From NCBI GenBank assembly GCA_020829485.1, contig JAIVFU010000026.1, positions 1 through 64,000 on the forward strand: a stretch of 64,000 bases of DNA, written 5' to 3'. The notes under the pieces are model-generated. The model did no database searches. It was not told the DNA's origin and was given only the letters and a program-made list of their open reading frames with translations. This DNA is from Nostoc sp. CHAB 5834. GTDB lineage: Bacteria > Cyanobacteriota > Cyanobacteriia > Cyanobacteriales > Nostocaceae. Below, one piece after another: positions 1-8,712 of this stretch. Each line of letters opens with the position of its first letter. Position 1 is the first letter of the stretch. The translations under genes were made by a program, and so were the position numbers.

Positions 1-39
1 ACCAATTAACCTCTGTGTTTCTTTAGGATTTTCTTCAAT

Positions 40-624
40 GTGGTTCAGTATATCGCTCATATTTATGTGTCAAAAAACTTCCCTAATGTTCTTTTATCAC
101 AGAATGATACTATTTTGGAGATGTCTAGTGATGAAATATTGCAAAGATTTAATGAAGTAGTAGATAATATTATTAATCAAGTCAAGGCTACATCAAATGA
201 TTGGGTATGGAGCTATCATAAATCCCCGGATGATTTGCGACATAATAGGGTGAAAGTTATTCAAGAATTTCTGTCTGATTATGAAGCTGGCAAAAAAAGC
301 AACAGATACACAATCGGTGAATTGCCAAAATTGGCATTTAAAAATCAAGAATTTGACATAGCGCTTTGTTCACATTTATTGTTTTTATATTCAGACCATC
401 TCGATTACAATTTTCATCTAGATTCTATAGGCGAGATGCTGCGTATTGCTAAAGAAGTCCGAATCTTTCCCCTGATAACTTTAATGTGGAAAAATTCACA
501 ACATTTAGATGAAATTGTCAAATATTACACTTCAAAGGGTTACAAAATAGATATTGAAAAGGTTGAATACGAACTACAGCCTGGTGGAAATAAAATGTTG
601 AAGATAACCAGAGATTTTATATAA
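40..624 (+). CDS. SAM-dependent methyltransferase-like protein, N-terminus missing
   Basis: The 194-residue frame has the C-terminal half of a class I methyltransferase-like protein: FDIALCSHLLFLYSDHL in the middle, an EVRIFPLITL strand, and a final GGNKMLKI strand. The glycine-rich SAM-binding motif I that should come first is absent. An in-frame TAA lies at positions 7-9, so the frame cannot extend upstream, and the GTG start at 40 has no clear ribosome-binding site. I infer a 5'-truncated gene that may not be functional. Substrate unknown. Confidence 0.5.
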   Translation: MVQYIAHIYVSKNFPNVLLSQNDTILEMSSDEILQRFNEVVDNIINQVKATSNDWVWSYHKSPDDLRHNRVKVIQEFLSDYEAGKKSNRYTIGELPKLAFKNQEFDIALCSHLLFLYSDHLDYNFHLDSIGEMLRIAKEVRIFPLITLMWKNSQHLDEIVKYYTSKGYKIDIEKVEYELQPGGNKMLKITRDFI

Positions 625-930
625 TTCGTATTCATAGAGAATTGGTATAACCATTACGTTGGAATCTCATATAGCGGTTCCTGTTCTGGTGAAGTACACA
701 AGGGCGCTTCGGGATGCCCACCACACAAAAACTTTACTGCTTTAATCTGTACCTCACTCGATAGGGAACTGCTATAACCATCAGGTATATAAGATTATTA
801 GACAAGACCTCTTGCAAAAGTCCCTAACACCCCACCCCCAACCCCTCACCTTAGCAAGGGGAGGGGAGACAAAGCGTAGCTTTGGCAGGGTGGGGTTCAA
901 ATTGTTTGATTTATGCAAGAGGTCTACACA
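625..930. other. Intergenic region with repeat debris
   Basis: No gene is visible between the methyltransferase fragment and the MazF stop. The stretch holds a degenerate cyanobacterial repeat (around 665-780) and a 121-bp inverted-repeat element listed separately. A 60-codon frame crossing it is an artefact of the C-rich repeat. Confidence 0.6.
805..925. mobile_element. MITE-like element with 12-bp perfect terminal inverted repeats
   Basis: The left end AGACCTCTTGCA (805-816) is the exact reverse complement of the right end TGCAAGAGGTCT (914-925). The 121-bp interior is a C-rich then G-rich palindromic-looking block with no coding capacity. No convincing target duplication flanks it. It lies directly downstream of mazF, so its hairpin could also end that transcript (inference). 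Confidence 0.6.
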
Positions 931-1254
931 TTATTCAGCAAACATTTCAGCTAAGGTATCTAAAACTGCTTTTTGTTCATCAGAGTCAATCTGACCTAGC
1001 TTTTTGACTAATCGAGTTTTATCAACTGTACGAATTTGATCCAGAACAATTTGCCCATCCTTGCCCTGAAACTGACAAGCAACACGAGTCGGATAAGACT
1101 GTCCTTTAGTTGTCATCGGAGCAACAATGACCGTGGCAATATATTTGTTCATCTCATCTGGTGAAATTACTACACAGGGTCTTGTCTTTTGAATCTCACT
1201 ACCAATCGTCGGGTCGAGATTAACCAAAAACACATCAAATCGATTCACTACCAC
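931..1254 (-). CDS. mazF: MazF/PemK-type mRNA interferase toxin
   Basis: The protein has the MazF/PemK fold signature: NRFDVFLVNLDPTIGSEIQKT near the start (toxin beta-strand and conserved Asp-Pro), RPCVVISPDEMN, and a VIVAPMTT block. Family members cut single-stranded RNA and are neutralised by a partner antitoxin. I prefer the GTG at 1254 (product begins MVVNRF), which overlaps the antitoxin stop codon. An ATG at 1275 would add seven residues unlike the family. The gene lies directly behind the mazE-like antitoxin, so the two are co-transcribed and translationally coupled. Confidence 0.85.
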   Translation of the reverse strand: MVVNRFDVFLVNLDPTIGSEIQKTRPCVVISPDEMNKYIATVIVAPMTTKGQSYPTRVACQFQGKDGQIVLDQIRTVDKTRLVKKLGQIDSDEQKAVLDTLAEMFAE

Positions 1255-1508
1255 TCCCACTCTCGATGCTCCCACTCTGTAGTTACGGCATCATCGAGCA
1301 GTGCATCGTCGTGTTGCTTCGCCATTGTTGCAAATGCTTCCTCCCACCCCTGACGCGATTGAGAGGCAGCACGGACAATTAGGTGACAATCTTGAATTTC
1401 AATTTCTACCTCTTCACCAATACCACTTTGTTCCAGTAGAAGTTTAGGAATGCGGATACCTTGAGAGTTACCGATTTTAACAATACGGGTTCTAATTGCT
1501 GTTCTCAT
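1248..1508 (-). CDS. mazE: MazE/AbrB-type antitoxin
   Basis: The 86-residue protein starts with an AbrB swapped-hairpin DNA-binding motif (RIVKIGNSQGIRIPKLLLEQ, residues about 8-27) and ends in an acidic, Trp-rich tail (TTEWEHREWEW) of the kind antitoxins insert into MazF. It precedes and overlaps mazF. Family knowledge says the complex represses its own promoter, which should lie in the AT-rich stretch upstream (1510-1670). Confidence 0.85.
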   Translation of the reverse strand: MRTAIRTRIVKIGNSQGIRIPKLLLEQSGIGEEVEIEIQDCHLIVRAASQSRQGWEEAFATMAKQHDDALLDDAVTTEWEHREWEW

Positions 1509-1670
1509 AAAGATAATTTTCCTTATGTGTAATTACATTGTGATTACTAAGAAGGATTTTGTCAACAAACGTTCAAAATTTCAATAATTTTTAATGCGAT
1601 CGCACTCATCACTACAATAGGCGATCGCATGATCTTTTATGTATATTCTGTATATACACCTTTCTATTGC

Positions 1671-1919
1671 TTACGCTGTAACCATTTCCGGGACTGAATT
1701 AGGGGATGCTGGCTCGAAATGTAACACCATTATTTGCTGTGGGCGTAAACCAACAGATTCATAAGTGCGGCCATTGCGATCACTAAATTCAACCTCAAAT
1801 GCAACACCACCAGCTAATAATTCTACTACTGTACCAACTTGACCACGGTACAGGTTGTATTCAGGTAGATCAACTGTTAGTGCTACGACATCCAGCAACT
1901 CAATTCTACTTTTATTCAT
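1671..1919 (-). CDS. DUF4926 domain protein
   Basis: An 82-residue protein whose core (ELLDVVALTVDLPEYNLYRGQVGTVVE, then VEFSDRNGRTY and LRPQQIMVL) matches the DUF4926 pattern: a small beta-rich fold with a GQVGTVVE turn. Biochemical function is unknown. It lies 19 bp behind the DUF6883-like gene on the same strand, a pairing that suggests a two-gene unit resembling a toxin-antitoxin or accessory module (inference). Confidence 0.7.
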   Translation of the reverse strand: MNKSRIELLDVVALTVDLPEYNLYRGQVGTVVELLAGGVAFEVEFSDRNGRTYESVGLRPQQIMVLHFEPASPNSVPEMVTA

Positions 1920-1938
1920 TTTGTATCACTTCCAGATA

Positions 1939-2286
1939 TTAGAGAGGATAGCAGGTTGTTAATCTTGGGACATCAGAACCTTCTTCGATAATCCAAGCAC
2001 TGCGAATGATCGTACTTTTATTCTGCCATTTGAGTGTGAAATCTAGTATGTAACGTTGTCCAAATTCATCACGTCGTCCCAAACTAACTTCTTGAATTCT
2101 GACTGCTTCTAAAAGAATCTGGCGCAATTCTTCAGCATTTTCATCCTTCATGCCCAGACTTGCTGAAAAGAGACGGGCTTTATCTTTTCCTTTATCATGC
2201 TCTGGATTAAGACAATAGTCACGCAGTTTACGAATATCAACGACTGCATTTTCTGCATTTGGGATTAGATTGCCTGAATTAGACAT
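1939..2286 (-). CDS. DUF6883-like protein
   Basis: About 115 residues from the ATG at 2286. An upstream in-frame start at 2367 would add a 27-residue Lys/Leu-rich extension that looks non-native. The sequence LRDYCLNPEHDKGKDKARLF followed by a C-terminal strand pair (YILDFTLKWQNKSTIIRSAWII) matches the DUF6883 type found beside DUF4926 genes. The HDKGKDK motif is highly polar and could be catalytic or nucleic-acid binding, but this is not established. The gene is first of a two-gene minus-strand unit. Confidence 0.55.
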   Translation of the reverse strand: MSNSGNLIPNAENAVVDIRKLRDYCLNPEHDKGKDKARLFSASLGMKDENAEELRQILLEAVRIQEVSLGRRDEFGQRYILDFTLKWQNKSTIIRSAWIIEEGSDVPRLTTCYPL

Positions 2287-2491
2287 AATTTTTATTTTTA
2301 GAGTAGGTATAGATTTTAGGAAATATAAACATGGAAAATGCCTGTGTAAATTAAGTTTTACAGCCAAGGGGCTATTTGCGCTTAAAATACACAGGCACTT
2401 TAATGTTATTTTCTTGCTATATATTATACATTAAATTGATAACAAGGGTATATTTATTGAATTTTATTCAACTTTTTTAACTGAGTTAATG

Positions 2492-2824
2492 CTATTCTTT
2501 ACCGCCGCCGAAGAGTTTGTATATCCCGTATCCAATAGCTGCCGCAGCAGCAACAGGTGCAGCAGCAACTATGGCAGTACCGGCAATTGCACCTCCCCCA
2601 ACAACACCACCGATACCTGCAAGGGTACTCATAATTGCAGCACCAGAAGCACCAGCGGCTACTGTTACAGCACCAGCACCAGCCACACCAGCAGCAGCCC
2701 CTGCCGCTGCACCAGTCTCTACAACAGCTTTTACCGTCTTTAGGTCTTTAACGCCTAAAGTTTTTTCTACAGCAATTTCTGTACCTTTTTCAACAGCTTT
2801 ACTGGCAATATCTTCAAAACTCAT
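2492..2824 (-). CDS. Gly/Ala-rich small membrane protein
   Basis: The 110-residue protein has an amphipathic N-terminus (MSFEDIASKAVEKGTEIAVEK) followed by a long run of Ala, Gly and Val (residues 38-105) that can form two or three packed membrane helices, and a charged tail (GGGKE). The Gly/Ala spacing resembles glycine-zipper membrane peptides. Forward-strand frames here are mirror images of the low-complexity sequence. The function is not recognised. A comparable protein occurs at 36506-36841. Confidence 0.6.
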   Translation of the reverse strand: MSFEDIASKAVEKGTEIAVEKTLGVKDLKTVKAVVETGAAAGAAAGVAGAGAVTVAAGASGAAIMSTLAGIGGVVGGGAIAGTAIVAAAPVAAAAAIGYGIYKLFGGGKE

Positions 2825-3101
2825 AAATCAATTTCTCCTAATCTGGTGCGCGATCTCATACTACTAAAACATAATTAATACTAAGTCTTCATCAGTGTTA
2901 GCACTGATGCAATCTTGATGCATCCCAAATCACCAACAAAGACTTTCCAGTAAAAAAACCATCTGTCAGCAGAAGAACCAAGGATAATAAAGCATAATTA
3001 ACCTCTATAGCTTTGAGCTATCAGCCAGAAGCCACCAGTTACAAGCCGGAAGCTAAGATGGCGAATGCTAAAAGCTTTTGATTCAACTTAACCAATTGAC
3101 T

Positions 3102-4124
3102 ATGAATTCCGAAAAAGTCAAAAATTCTCTAAATATTTCGCCAGCGATACGCATAGGAGTACTAGGTTTCGGCGGACTCGGACAAGCCGCCGCCAAGGTA
3201 CTTGCTGCTAAACAGGAAATGATTTTAGTCGCCGCAGCAGATCAAAAAGGTTACGCTTACGCTGCTGAAGGTTTAAATACTCAAGAATGCATTGCAACCT
3301 ACCAGTGCCAAGGTTCGGTAGGTCATTTAGAGCCAGTTGGTACGTTAACAAATCAAAGCATTCAGGATGTAATCGAAATAGCTCAACCTGTGGATGGGTA
3401 TTTTCTGGCTTTACCCAACCTACCAAATGATTTTATCCCCTCTGTTGCCAAAGAGTTTATCAAATCTGGTTGGCGTGGGGTGCTAGTGGATGCGATTAAG
3501 CGCACCACTGCTGTAGAACAACTACTAGCGATGAAAGAAGAACTGCAAGCAGCCGGGATTACCTACATGACAGGCTGTGGTGCTACACCCGGATTGTTAA
3601 CCGCCGCCGCCGCATTAGCCGCCCAAAGCTACGCGGAAATTCATCAAGTCGAAATCACCTTCGGGGTGGGAATTGCCAACTGGGAAGCTTACCGTGCTAC
3701 CGTTCGGGAAGACATTGGCCATATCCCTGGTTACACAGTGGAAACCGCTAGAGCGATGACTGATGCAGAAGTAGAAGCACTGCTAGATAAAACTAATGGT
3801 GTGCTTACCTTGACGAATATGGAACACGCTGATGATGTGATGTTAGAGGTAGCGGGAATAGTGGGGCGCGATCGCGTTACTGTTGGTGGTGTAGTCGATA
3901 CTCGCAATCCTAAAAAGCCTCTCAGCACCAACGTTAAGGTAACAGGGCGCACCTTTGAAGGTAAAATTTCCACCCATACCTTTACTCTAGGAGATGAAAC
4001 CAGCATGGCAGCCAATGTCTGCGGCCCTGCCTTTGGCTATCTCAAAGCTGGTAGACAATTGCACCAACGCGGCATTTATGGAATATTCACTGCTGCCGAA
4101 ATTATGCCGCAGTTTGTTAGGTAA
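3102..4124 (+). CDS. Saccharopine dehydrogenase-like NAD(P)-dependent oxidoreductase
   Basis: The protein opens with a Rossmann motif ([20 protein letters not shown], residues about 18-37). It continues with [15 protein letters not shown] and [19 protein letters not shown], typical of the saccharopine dehydrogenase/homospermidine synthase-like superfamily. Near-universal in cyanobacteria; the true substrate is not established. ATG 3102 is preferred over the TTG at 3078, because the extra eight residues lack similarity to a fold. The terminator-like palindrome at 4134-4161 follows directly. Confidence 0.75.
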   Translation: MNSEKVKNSLNISPAIRIGVLGFGGLGQAAAKVLAAKQEMILVAAADQKGYAYAAEGLNTQECIATYQCQGSVGHLEPVGTLTNQSIQDVIEIAQPVDGYFLALPNLPNDFIPSVAKEFIKSGWRGVLVDAIKRTTAVEQLLAMKEELQAAGITYMTGCGATPGLLTAAAALAAQSYAEIHQVEITFGVGIANWEAYRATVREDIGHIPGYTVETARAMTDAEVEALLDKTNGVLTLTNMEHADDVMLEVAGIVGRDRVTVGGVVDTRNPKKPLSTNVKVTGRTFEGKISTHTFTLGDETSMAANVCGPAFGYLKAGRQLHQRGIYGIFTAAEIMPQFVR

Positions 4125-4133
4125 TAGTATTGA

Positions 4134-4161
4134 GTAGAGACGCGCTTAATCGCGTCTCTAC
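4134..4161. terminator. Palindromic repeat, possible terminator
   Basis: GTAGAGACGCG (4134-4144) and CGCGTCTCTAC (4151-4161) form a perfect 11-bp stem with a 6-base loop. It lies 10 bp past a stop codon, so it may end transcription, but it lacks a T tract and belongs to a dispersed repeat family (also near 4830, 48480 and 51404). Confidence 0.5.
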
Positions 4162-4248
4162 AGGAATTAAAAATATAAAATAGCAAATTTGGAGTTTCTG
4201 AATATGCTCCAAACTTGCTATTTTAAACTCCAAAACTTCTAACTTTTT

Positions 4249-4809
4249 CTAAGCTGATGGAAGTTCTGGAGAGAAAATATCTGTGGAATTCTCTTCAAGC
4301 AGCGAATCTGAAGCTTGTATAATAAATGGAAGTTCCGCTCCTCTAAGTCCTCGTTGGATGCGTTCTAAAGTCTCACTAAAAATGACAAATAGAGGATATG
4401 TAGTATTAGCTCCTTCACTCAAAATATGACTGTGACGCAGAGGCATCAACCACTCATAATCATTGTCTAGCCAAACTTGAGTTTGTCGCCAACGTCCTAA
4501 CAAATCAGAAAAGTCTTCATCAGCACGATGAATAAATATTAGAATTTCTGCTCCAGTTTTGATTTTCCACTCTGGATCGCACATCAAAATTGCTACATCA
4601 CAAGGTAAGCAAATCGTTTGTGAGCCTGTTGTAGCAGTATTGCGAAGACGGACAATTGGCAAGGGGATAGTGATGACACTTTCATCTGGACGGCGCAGAC
4701 TGGGAATCATCTCCAAGTATGGCCGATATTGCTTTAGTAAGGCGATCGCAGCTAGATGATTGCTGTACTCTGCCAAACTCGCTTCATAGTGAGATTTTTG
4801 CACAGTCAT
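4249..4809 (-). CDS. Hypothetical protein, no family recognised
   Basis: A 186-residue soluble protein rich in aromatic and acidic residues. Features are a hydrophobic strand pair (ICLPCDVAILMCDPEWKIKTGAEILIFIH, split around residues 68-95), an LGRWRQTQVWLDNDYEW block and an acidic C-terminus. No signal peptide or membrane helix. It stands between the oxidoreductase gene and pilC on the pilC strand, but a repeat-filled 146-bp gap argues against one operon. Codon use is normal for the window, so I treat it as a real gene. Confidence 0.6.
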   Translation of the reverse strand: MTVQKSHYEASLAEYSNHLAAIALLKQYRPYLEMIPSLRRPDESVITIPLPIVRLRNTATTGSQTICLPCDVAILMCDPEWKIKTGAEILIFIHRADEDFSDLLGRWRQTQVWLDNDYEWLMPLRHSHILSEGANTTYPLFVIFSETLERIQRGLRGAELPFIIQASDSLLEENSTDIFSPELPSA

Positions 4810-4955
4810 AGTTTATTAAATAGTGAGGAGTAGAGACACGATTAATCGCATCTGTACAGAAGTTAAGAATAAAATTAATCAGTTAGGAGTTAAAAGTTAG
4901 AAGTCAAAAGTTTTAATTTCTAACTCATAACTCATAACTCTTAACTTTTAATCCT

Positions 4956-6179
4956 CTATCCCATCTTTTCAAATACCTTAAACATAGGTAAATACATTGC
5001 TAGTAAAATGGTTCCAACCATTCCCCCTACAAATACAATCATAACTGGTTCCAAAATACTGGTCATTGCTTTTACTGCCTGCTCGACTTCATCTTCATAG
5101 AAATCGGCAACTTTCATCAACATTCCATCTAATTCTCCAGTTTCTTCTCCGATACTAATCATTTGAATTGCCATAGCCGGAAAAACGCTATCTTTTTGTA
5201 AAGCAATGCTAATCATACCTCCTTGTTGAATCTCTATACGGGCTGCGTCTATGGCATTGGCAATCACTAGGTTTCCTGATGTATCTCGGACAATTTCTAA
5301 GCAAGTTAAAATTGGTACACCTGAACGAGTCAAAGAACCAAAAGTTCGGCTAAAGCGGGCAACCGCAGATTTTTGAATTAAGTCACCAAACAAAGGCATC
5401 TTGAGAGAAAAACGATCAATTGTTAAGCGACCGACAGGAGTTTTACCGTATTGTGTAAAGCCAATTTTTGCTCCTATAAGAGCAGCGATAAGCACAAAAA
5501 CCTTCGGACTTCTCAAAAATAGACTAGCATCCATCAAAAATTGCGTTAGAGGCGGTAATTCAGTTCCGATTTCTGTAAAAATCTTCGCAAAAACTGGAAT
5601 CAGAAAAATGGTCATACCGAGAAAGATAGCAAGTGCGATAAAACCCACAACACTTGGATAAGACAATGCTGATTTAATTTGGTTTTGTAAGCGGGCAACA
5701 TCTTCTAACAACTTAGCTAAACGATTCAATACTTCGTCTAGAACACCACCAACTTCGCCAGCTTGAATCATACTCACATATAATCCATCAAAACAGTCAG
5801 GATGCTTACGCATTGACTCTGAAAGATTCATTCCGCTTTGCACATCGTTGCTAATCTCAATTAGGGCTTGTTTGAGTTTAGTATTACTACACTGTTCAGA
5901 AAGTACCCCTAGACTTCTAACGATCGCAACTCCCGCATTCATCAAAACAGCAAATTGACGCGAAAAAACGGCTTTATCTTTCACAGAAACCTTAACAAAG
6001 GAATTCTGGATTTTTTTTAAATCAAAATTTGGCTGAAATCCTTGAAATTGTTTGAGTTCTTGAACTACAAAACCTTGATCTCTGAGATTAGTACGAGCTT
6101 GCACCAAGGATTCGGCAGTAATTTTTTCTGTTCGAGATTTTCCTTGAGAATCCCGAACACGGGCAACGTAGGTTGGCAT
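4956..6179 (-). CDS. pilC: Type IV pilus inner-membrane platform protein PilC
   Basis: At 407 residues it has the standard length and architecture of PilC/GspF: an N-terminal cytoplasmic segment, then two T2SF domains whose cores begin FSRQFAVLMNAGVAIVRSL (about residue 72) and FSRTFGSLTRSGVPIL (about 275). Three hydrophobic membrane segments include one near 170-190 and one at the C-terminus. PilC anchors the PilB and PilT motors beneath the pilus. It follows pilT on the minus strand, consistent with a pilB-pilT-pilC transcript. Confidence 0.92.
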   Translation of the reverse strand: MPTYVARVRDSQGKSRTEKITAESLVQARTNLRDQGFVVQELKQFQGFQPNFDLKKIQNSFVKVSVKDKAVFSRQFAVLMNAGVAIVRSLGVLSEQCSNTKLKQALIEISNDVQSGMNLSESMRKHPDCFDGLYVSMIQAGEVGGVLDEVLNRLAKLLEDVARLQNQIKSALSYPSVVGFIALAIFLGMTIFLIPVFAKIFTEIGTELPPLTQFLMDASLFLRSPKVFVLIAALIGAKIGFTQYGKTPVGRLTIDRFSLKMPLFGDLIQKSAVARFSRTFGSLTRSGVPILTCLEIVRDTSGNLVIANAIDAARIEIQQGGMISIALQKDSVFPAMAIQMISIGEETGELDGMLMKVADFYEDEVEQAVKAMTSILEPVMIVFVGGMVGTILLAMYLPMFKVFEKMG

Positions 6180-6300
6180 AAATCAATTCAAAATAGTTGT
6201 TATTTATTGGGAATTAAAAATTGGGCATTGGGCATGGGGCAATGGGCACAAGGGAAAGACTTACTGCAACTTCTTCATCTCCCTCATCTCCCCAGTTCCT

Positions 6301-7428
6301 CTAATGCGCTTTGGCAGCCACACCGGGTTTCCCACCTGCTGCCTGCGGTGGTACAGAAGTACCGATCAGACGTTGGATTTCATCTGGCTTAGAAGTCTTA
6401 GACATCGCCGCTTCAAAGGAAATCGTTCCTGCTTTGTAAAAATCGGCTAGAACCTTCTCCAGAGTTTGCATTCCCAATTTGCCGCCAGTTTGAATAGCCG
6501 AGTAAATTTGAGATGTTTTACCTTCTCGAATTAAGTTGGAAATAGCAGGAGTAACAATCAGAATTTCTTGAGCCATCACCCGACCATATTCACCGGGTTT
6601 AGGGTTTTTCTTAGATACCAAGGTTTGGCTAAATACCGCTACTAATGAGTTAGATAACTGCACCCGCACTTGGGTTTGTCTTTCATGGGGGAAAACGTCA
6701 ATAATCCGGTCAACTGTCTGTGCCGCAGAACTAGTGTGGAGAGTACCAAATACCAAGTGTCCTGTTTCTGCTGCCGAAATCGCCAAAGAAATTGTTTCTA
6801 AATCGCGCATTTCCCCCACCAGAACAATATCTGGATCTTCGCGCAAAGCTGCTTTCAAAGCATTAGCAAAGCTCTTAGTATCTTCACCCAGTTGTCGTTG
6901 GTGAACCAAGCTTTTAATTGGTTCGTAGACAAATTCAATTGGATCTTCCACCGTTAAAATATGCTCTGCCTTGGTGCGGTTAATCAAATCAATCATTGCC
7001 GCTAGAGTAGTTGTCTTGCCGGAACCTGTAGGGCCTGTCACCAGAATTAGCCCTCTGGGCTTATCTGTCATTTCCCGCACGATATCTGGCAAACCTAATT
7101 TTTCAAAGTTAGGAATCTTAGAACTTAATGCCCGTAAGCAAGCAGCATAAGAACCACGTTCTTTATAGACATTGACCCGGAAGCGAGCCAAACCCTTAAC
7201 ACCATAAGAACAATCCAATTCCCAGTTCTGCTCTAAGGTTTTACGCTGGGTGTTGTTGAGCATACTAAAAATCAGCCTTTGACATTGATCGGCTGTTAAT
7301 ACATGCTCACCTATGGGAGTAAGTTTGCCACTGATGCGGAAGTAGGGAGGCAAACCTGCGGATAAATGCATATCCGAGCCACCCAATTCAATCAACTGCT
7401 CCATCAGGTCTTCAATCATCATTTCCAT
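6301..7428 (-). CDS. pilT: Type IV pilus retraction ATPase PilT
   Basis: The ATPase powers pilus retraction and twitching motility. Visible are the Walker A GPTGSGKTTT (about residue 133), the Asp box and Walker B (DPDIVLVGEMRD), the His box (GTLHTSSAAQT), and the PilT-specific AISNLIREGKTSQIYS near the C-terminus. I choose ATG 7428 because GGAAG sits 7 bases upstream and the product MEMMIEDLMEQL matches the family. The longer frame to 7506 runs into heptamer repeats. All catalytic motifs are intact, in contrast to the neighbouring pilB. Confidence 0.93.
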   Translation of the reverse strand: MEMMIEDLMEQLIELGGSDMHLSAGLPPYFRISGKLTPIGEHVLTADQCQRLIFSMLNNTQRKTLEQNWELDCSYGVKGLARFRVNVYKERGSYAACLRALSSKIPNFEKLGLPDIVREMTDKPRGLILVTGPTGSGKTTTLAAMIDLINRTKAEHILTVEDPIEFVYEPIKSLVHQRQLGEDTKSFANALKAALREDPDIVLVGEMRDLETISLAISAAETGHLVFGTLHTSSAAQTVDRIIDVFPHERQTQVRVQLSNSLVAVFSQTLVSKKNPKPGEYGRVMAQEILIVTPAISNLIREGKTSQIYSAIQTGGKLGMQTLEKVLADFYKAGTISFEAAMSKTSKPDEIQRLIGTSVPPQAAGGKPGVAAKAH

Positions 7429-7506
7429 AGTTCTGCTTCCTTTTAATGTTTTATTTGTCCTTTGTCCTTTGTCAGTTGTCATTTGTTTAAAGTTACTAAC
7501 CATCAA

Positions 7507-7585
7507 CTAGTGAGCAATGACTAATGACTAATGACCAATGACTAATGACTAATGACTAATGACCAATGACCAATGACTAATGCCT
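7507..7585. repeat. Degenerate heptamer tandem repeat (ACTAATG / ACCAATG)
   Basis: About ten copies of a 7-base unit alternating between ACTAATG and ACCAATG lie between pilT and pilB. This is a classic cyanobacterial short tandemly repeated repetitive sequence. Related units are at 21483-21530 and 43900-43920. Confidence 0.8.
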
Positions 7586-7589
7586 AGCC

Positions 7590-8351
7590 TTAAAACCGAG
7601 ATGTCATACAGTAGGGACAATCGAGCCATTCTGGTTTCAATGTGGCCTCGCAAGTCCGGCAGGTAAGACCAGTCTTGCGTTTGGCTTTTAACTCGGCTTC
7701 CAAACCAGTATCAGTAAACGTCACCCGTTCTACTTCTTCTAGAGTGGTGGAACCTTGGCGCACTAAGTCCAAACTGTAAGCCAGCAAAGTTTTCATGCCC
7801 TCTTCTATTGCCACTTCCTTGATGCGTTCGGTAGGTGCATCTTCGTTGATAAGAGTTTGCAGGTTTTCGGTGACTCGCATAACTTCATAAACACCACAAC
7901 GCCCTTTGTAGCCGACCCCATTACATTTTGAGCAAAGCTGATTTTTGGTTTTAGCTTCTGCGATCGCATCTAAGGTCAAGGTGTTAGCCTTATAGAAAGT
8001 AACTTCAACATCTGAGGAAGCTGATAGACCATAACGACCCAATTCTTCGGTTGTGGGAGTGTAGGCAATACGACATTCAGAACATACACGCCGCACCAAA
8101 CGTTGAGCTAAAACGCCAATTAGAGAACTAGAAACCATGAAAGGCTCAATCCCCATTTCTCCCAAACGAGCGATCGCACCTGGGGCATCATTGGTATGTA
8201 AGGTAGTTAATACTAAGTGACCGGTCAAAGCAGCCTCAATTGCTGTTTTTGCCGTTTCCTTATCCCGCGTTTCACCCACCAGCAGCACATCTGGATCTTG
8301 CCGCAAGAAAGCCCGCAGAGCGGTACTGCGCCGTTGTGGTGACGAGTTCAT
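7590..8351 (-). pseudogene. pilB: PilB (type IV pilus extension ATPase), N-terminal half missing
   Basis: The 253 residues match only the C-terminal part of Pil[20 protein letters not shown] (Walker B region), [18 protein letters not shown] (His box), the four-Cys zinc site (CSEC ... [13 protein letters not shown]), and the extra CxxC ribbon typical of cyanobacterial PilB ends. Full PilB has roughly 670 residues. The N1 domain and the Walker A loop are absent. Homology stops at about position 8325, and an in-frame TAA lies just upstream of the ATG. The product cannot bind ATP normally, so this copy is probably dead unless the rest lies elsewhere. Confidence 0.8.
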
Positions 8352-8712
8352 AAATGAGCAAATGAGTAGGGAAACCTCTGCTTAAAGTATTCCCAGGCTG
8401 TAAGACAGAATTCTCATTTCCCAAAAAAGTCCTGAGTTACGTCGCTTTGCTCCGAATTAAAAATTAAAGATATTTTCAAATAAAATGAGGGGCGAGTCAC
8501 ATTCAGCGCTACTATTGCAAATTACCCGTTCGGGTTCCCGCCTTAGTAGCGTCTGCGCTAACGTGTTCACCATTTGTCACAATAAGAGGACGGTTACATC
8601 ATTTTCAGAAACTTGTCGGCAACAAAATCAGCCTCAGTAGCAAGTCGTGAATGGCGACAGTTGCAAGCTGTGGAGATACACTGCCATAAAAAGCATCTGG
8701 AATGAGTAGACA
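8352..8712. other. Intergenic region between truncated pilB and grpE
   Basis: No coding sequence is supported. The region that should encode the first two thirds of PilB is replaced by AT-rich sequence and a palindromic repeat at about 8508-8577 (with CCCGTTCGGG, 8526-8535). Three overlapping minus-strand frames at 8594-8891 mirror grpE and its leader and are rejected. The grpE promoter should lie here. Confidence 0.5.

Noticed and set aside
812..994. Open frame of 60 codons on the plus strand
   Set aside because: It is a translation of a C-rich repeat and overlaps mazF on the other strand; no ribosome-binding site.
2489..2867. Two plus-strand frames opposite the Gly/Ala-rich protein
   Set aside because: Low-complexity mirror images of the minus-strand gene; composition (Thr/Ser or Pro/Ala runs) is not protein-like.
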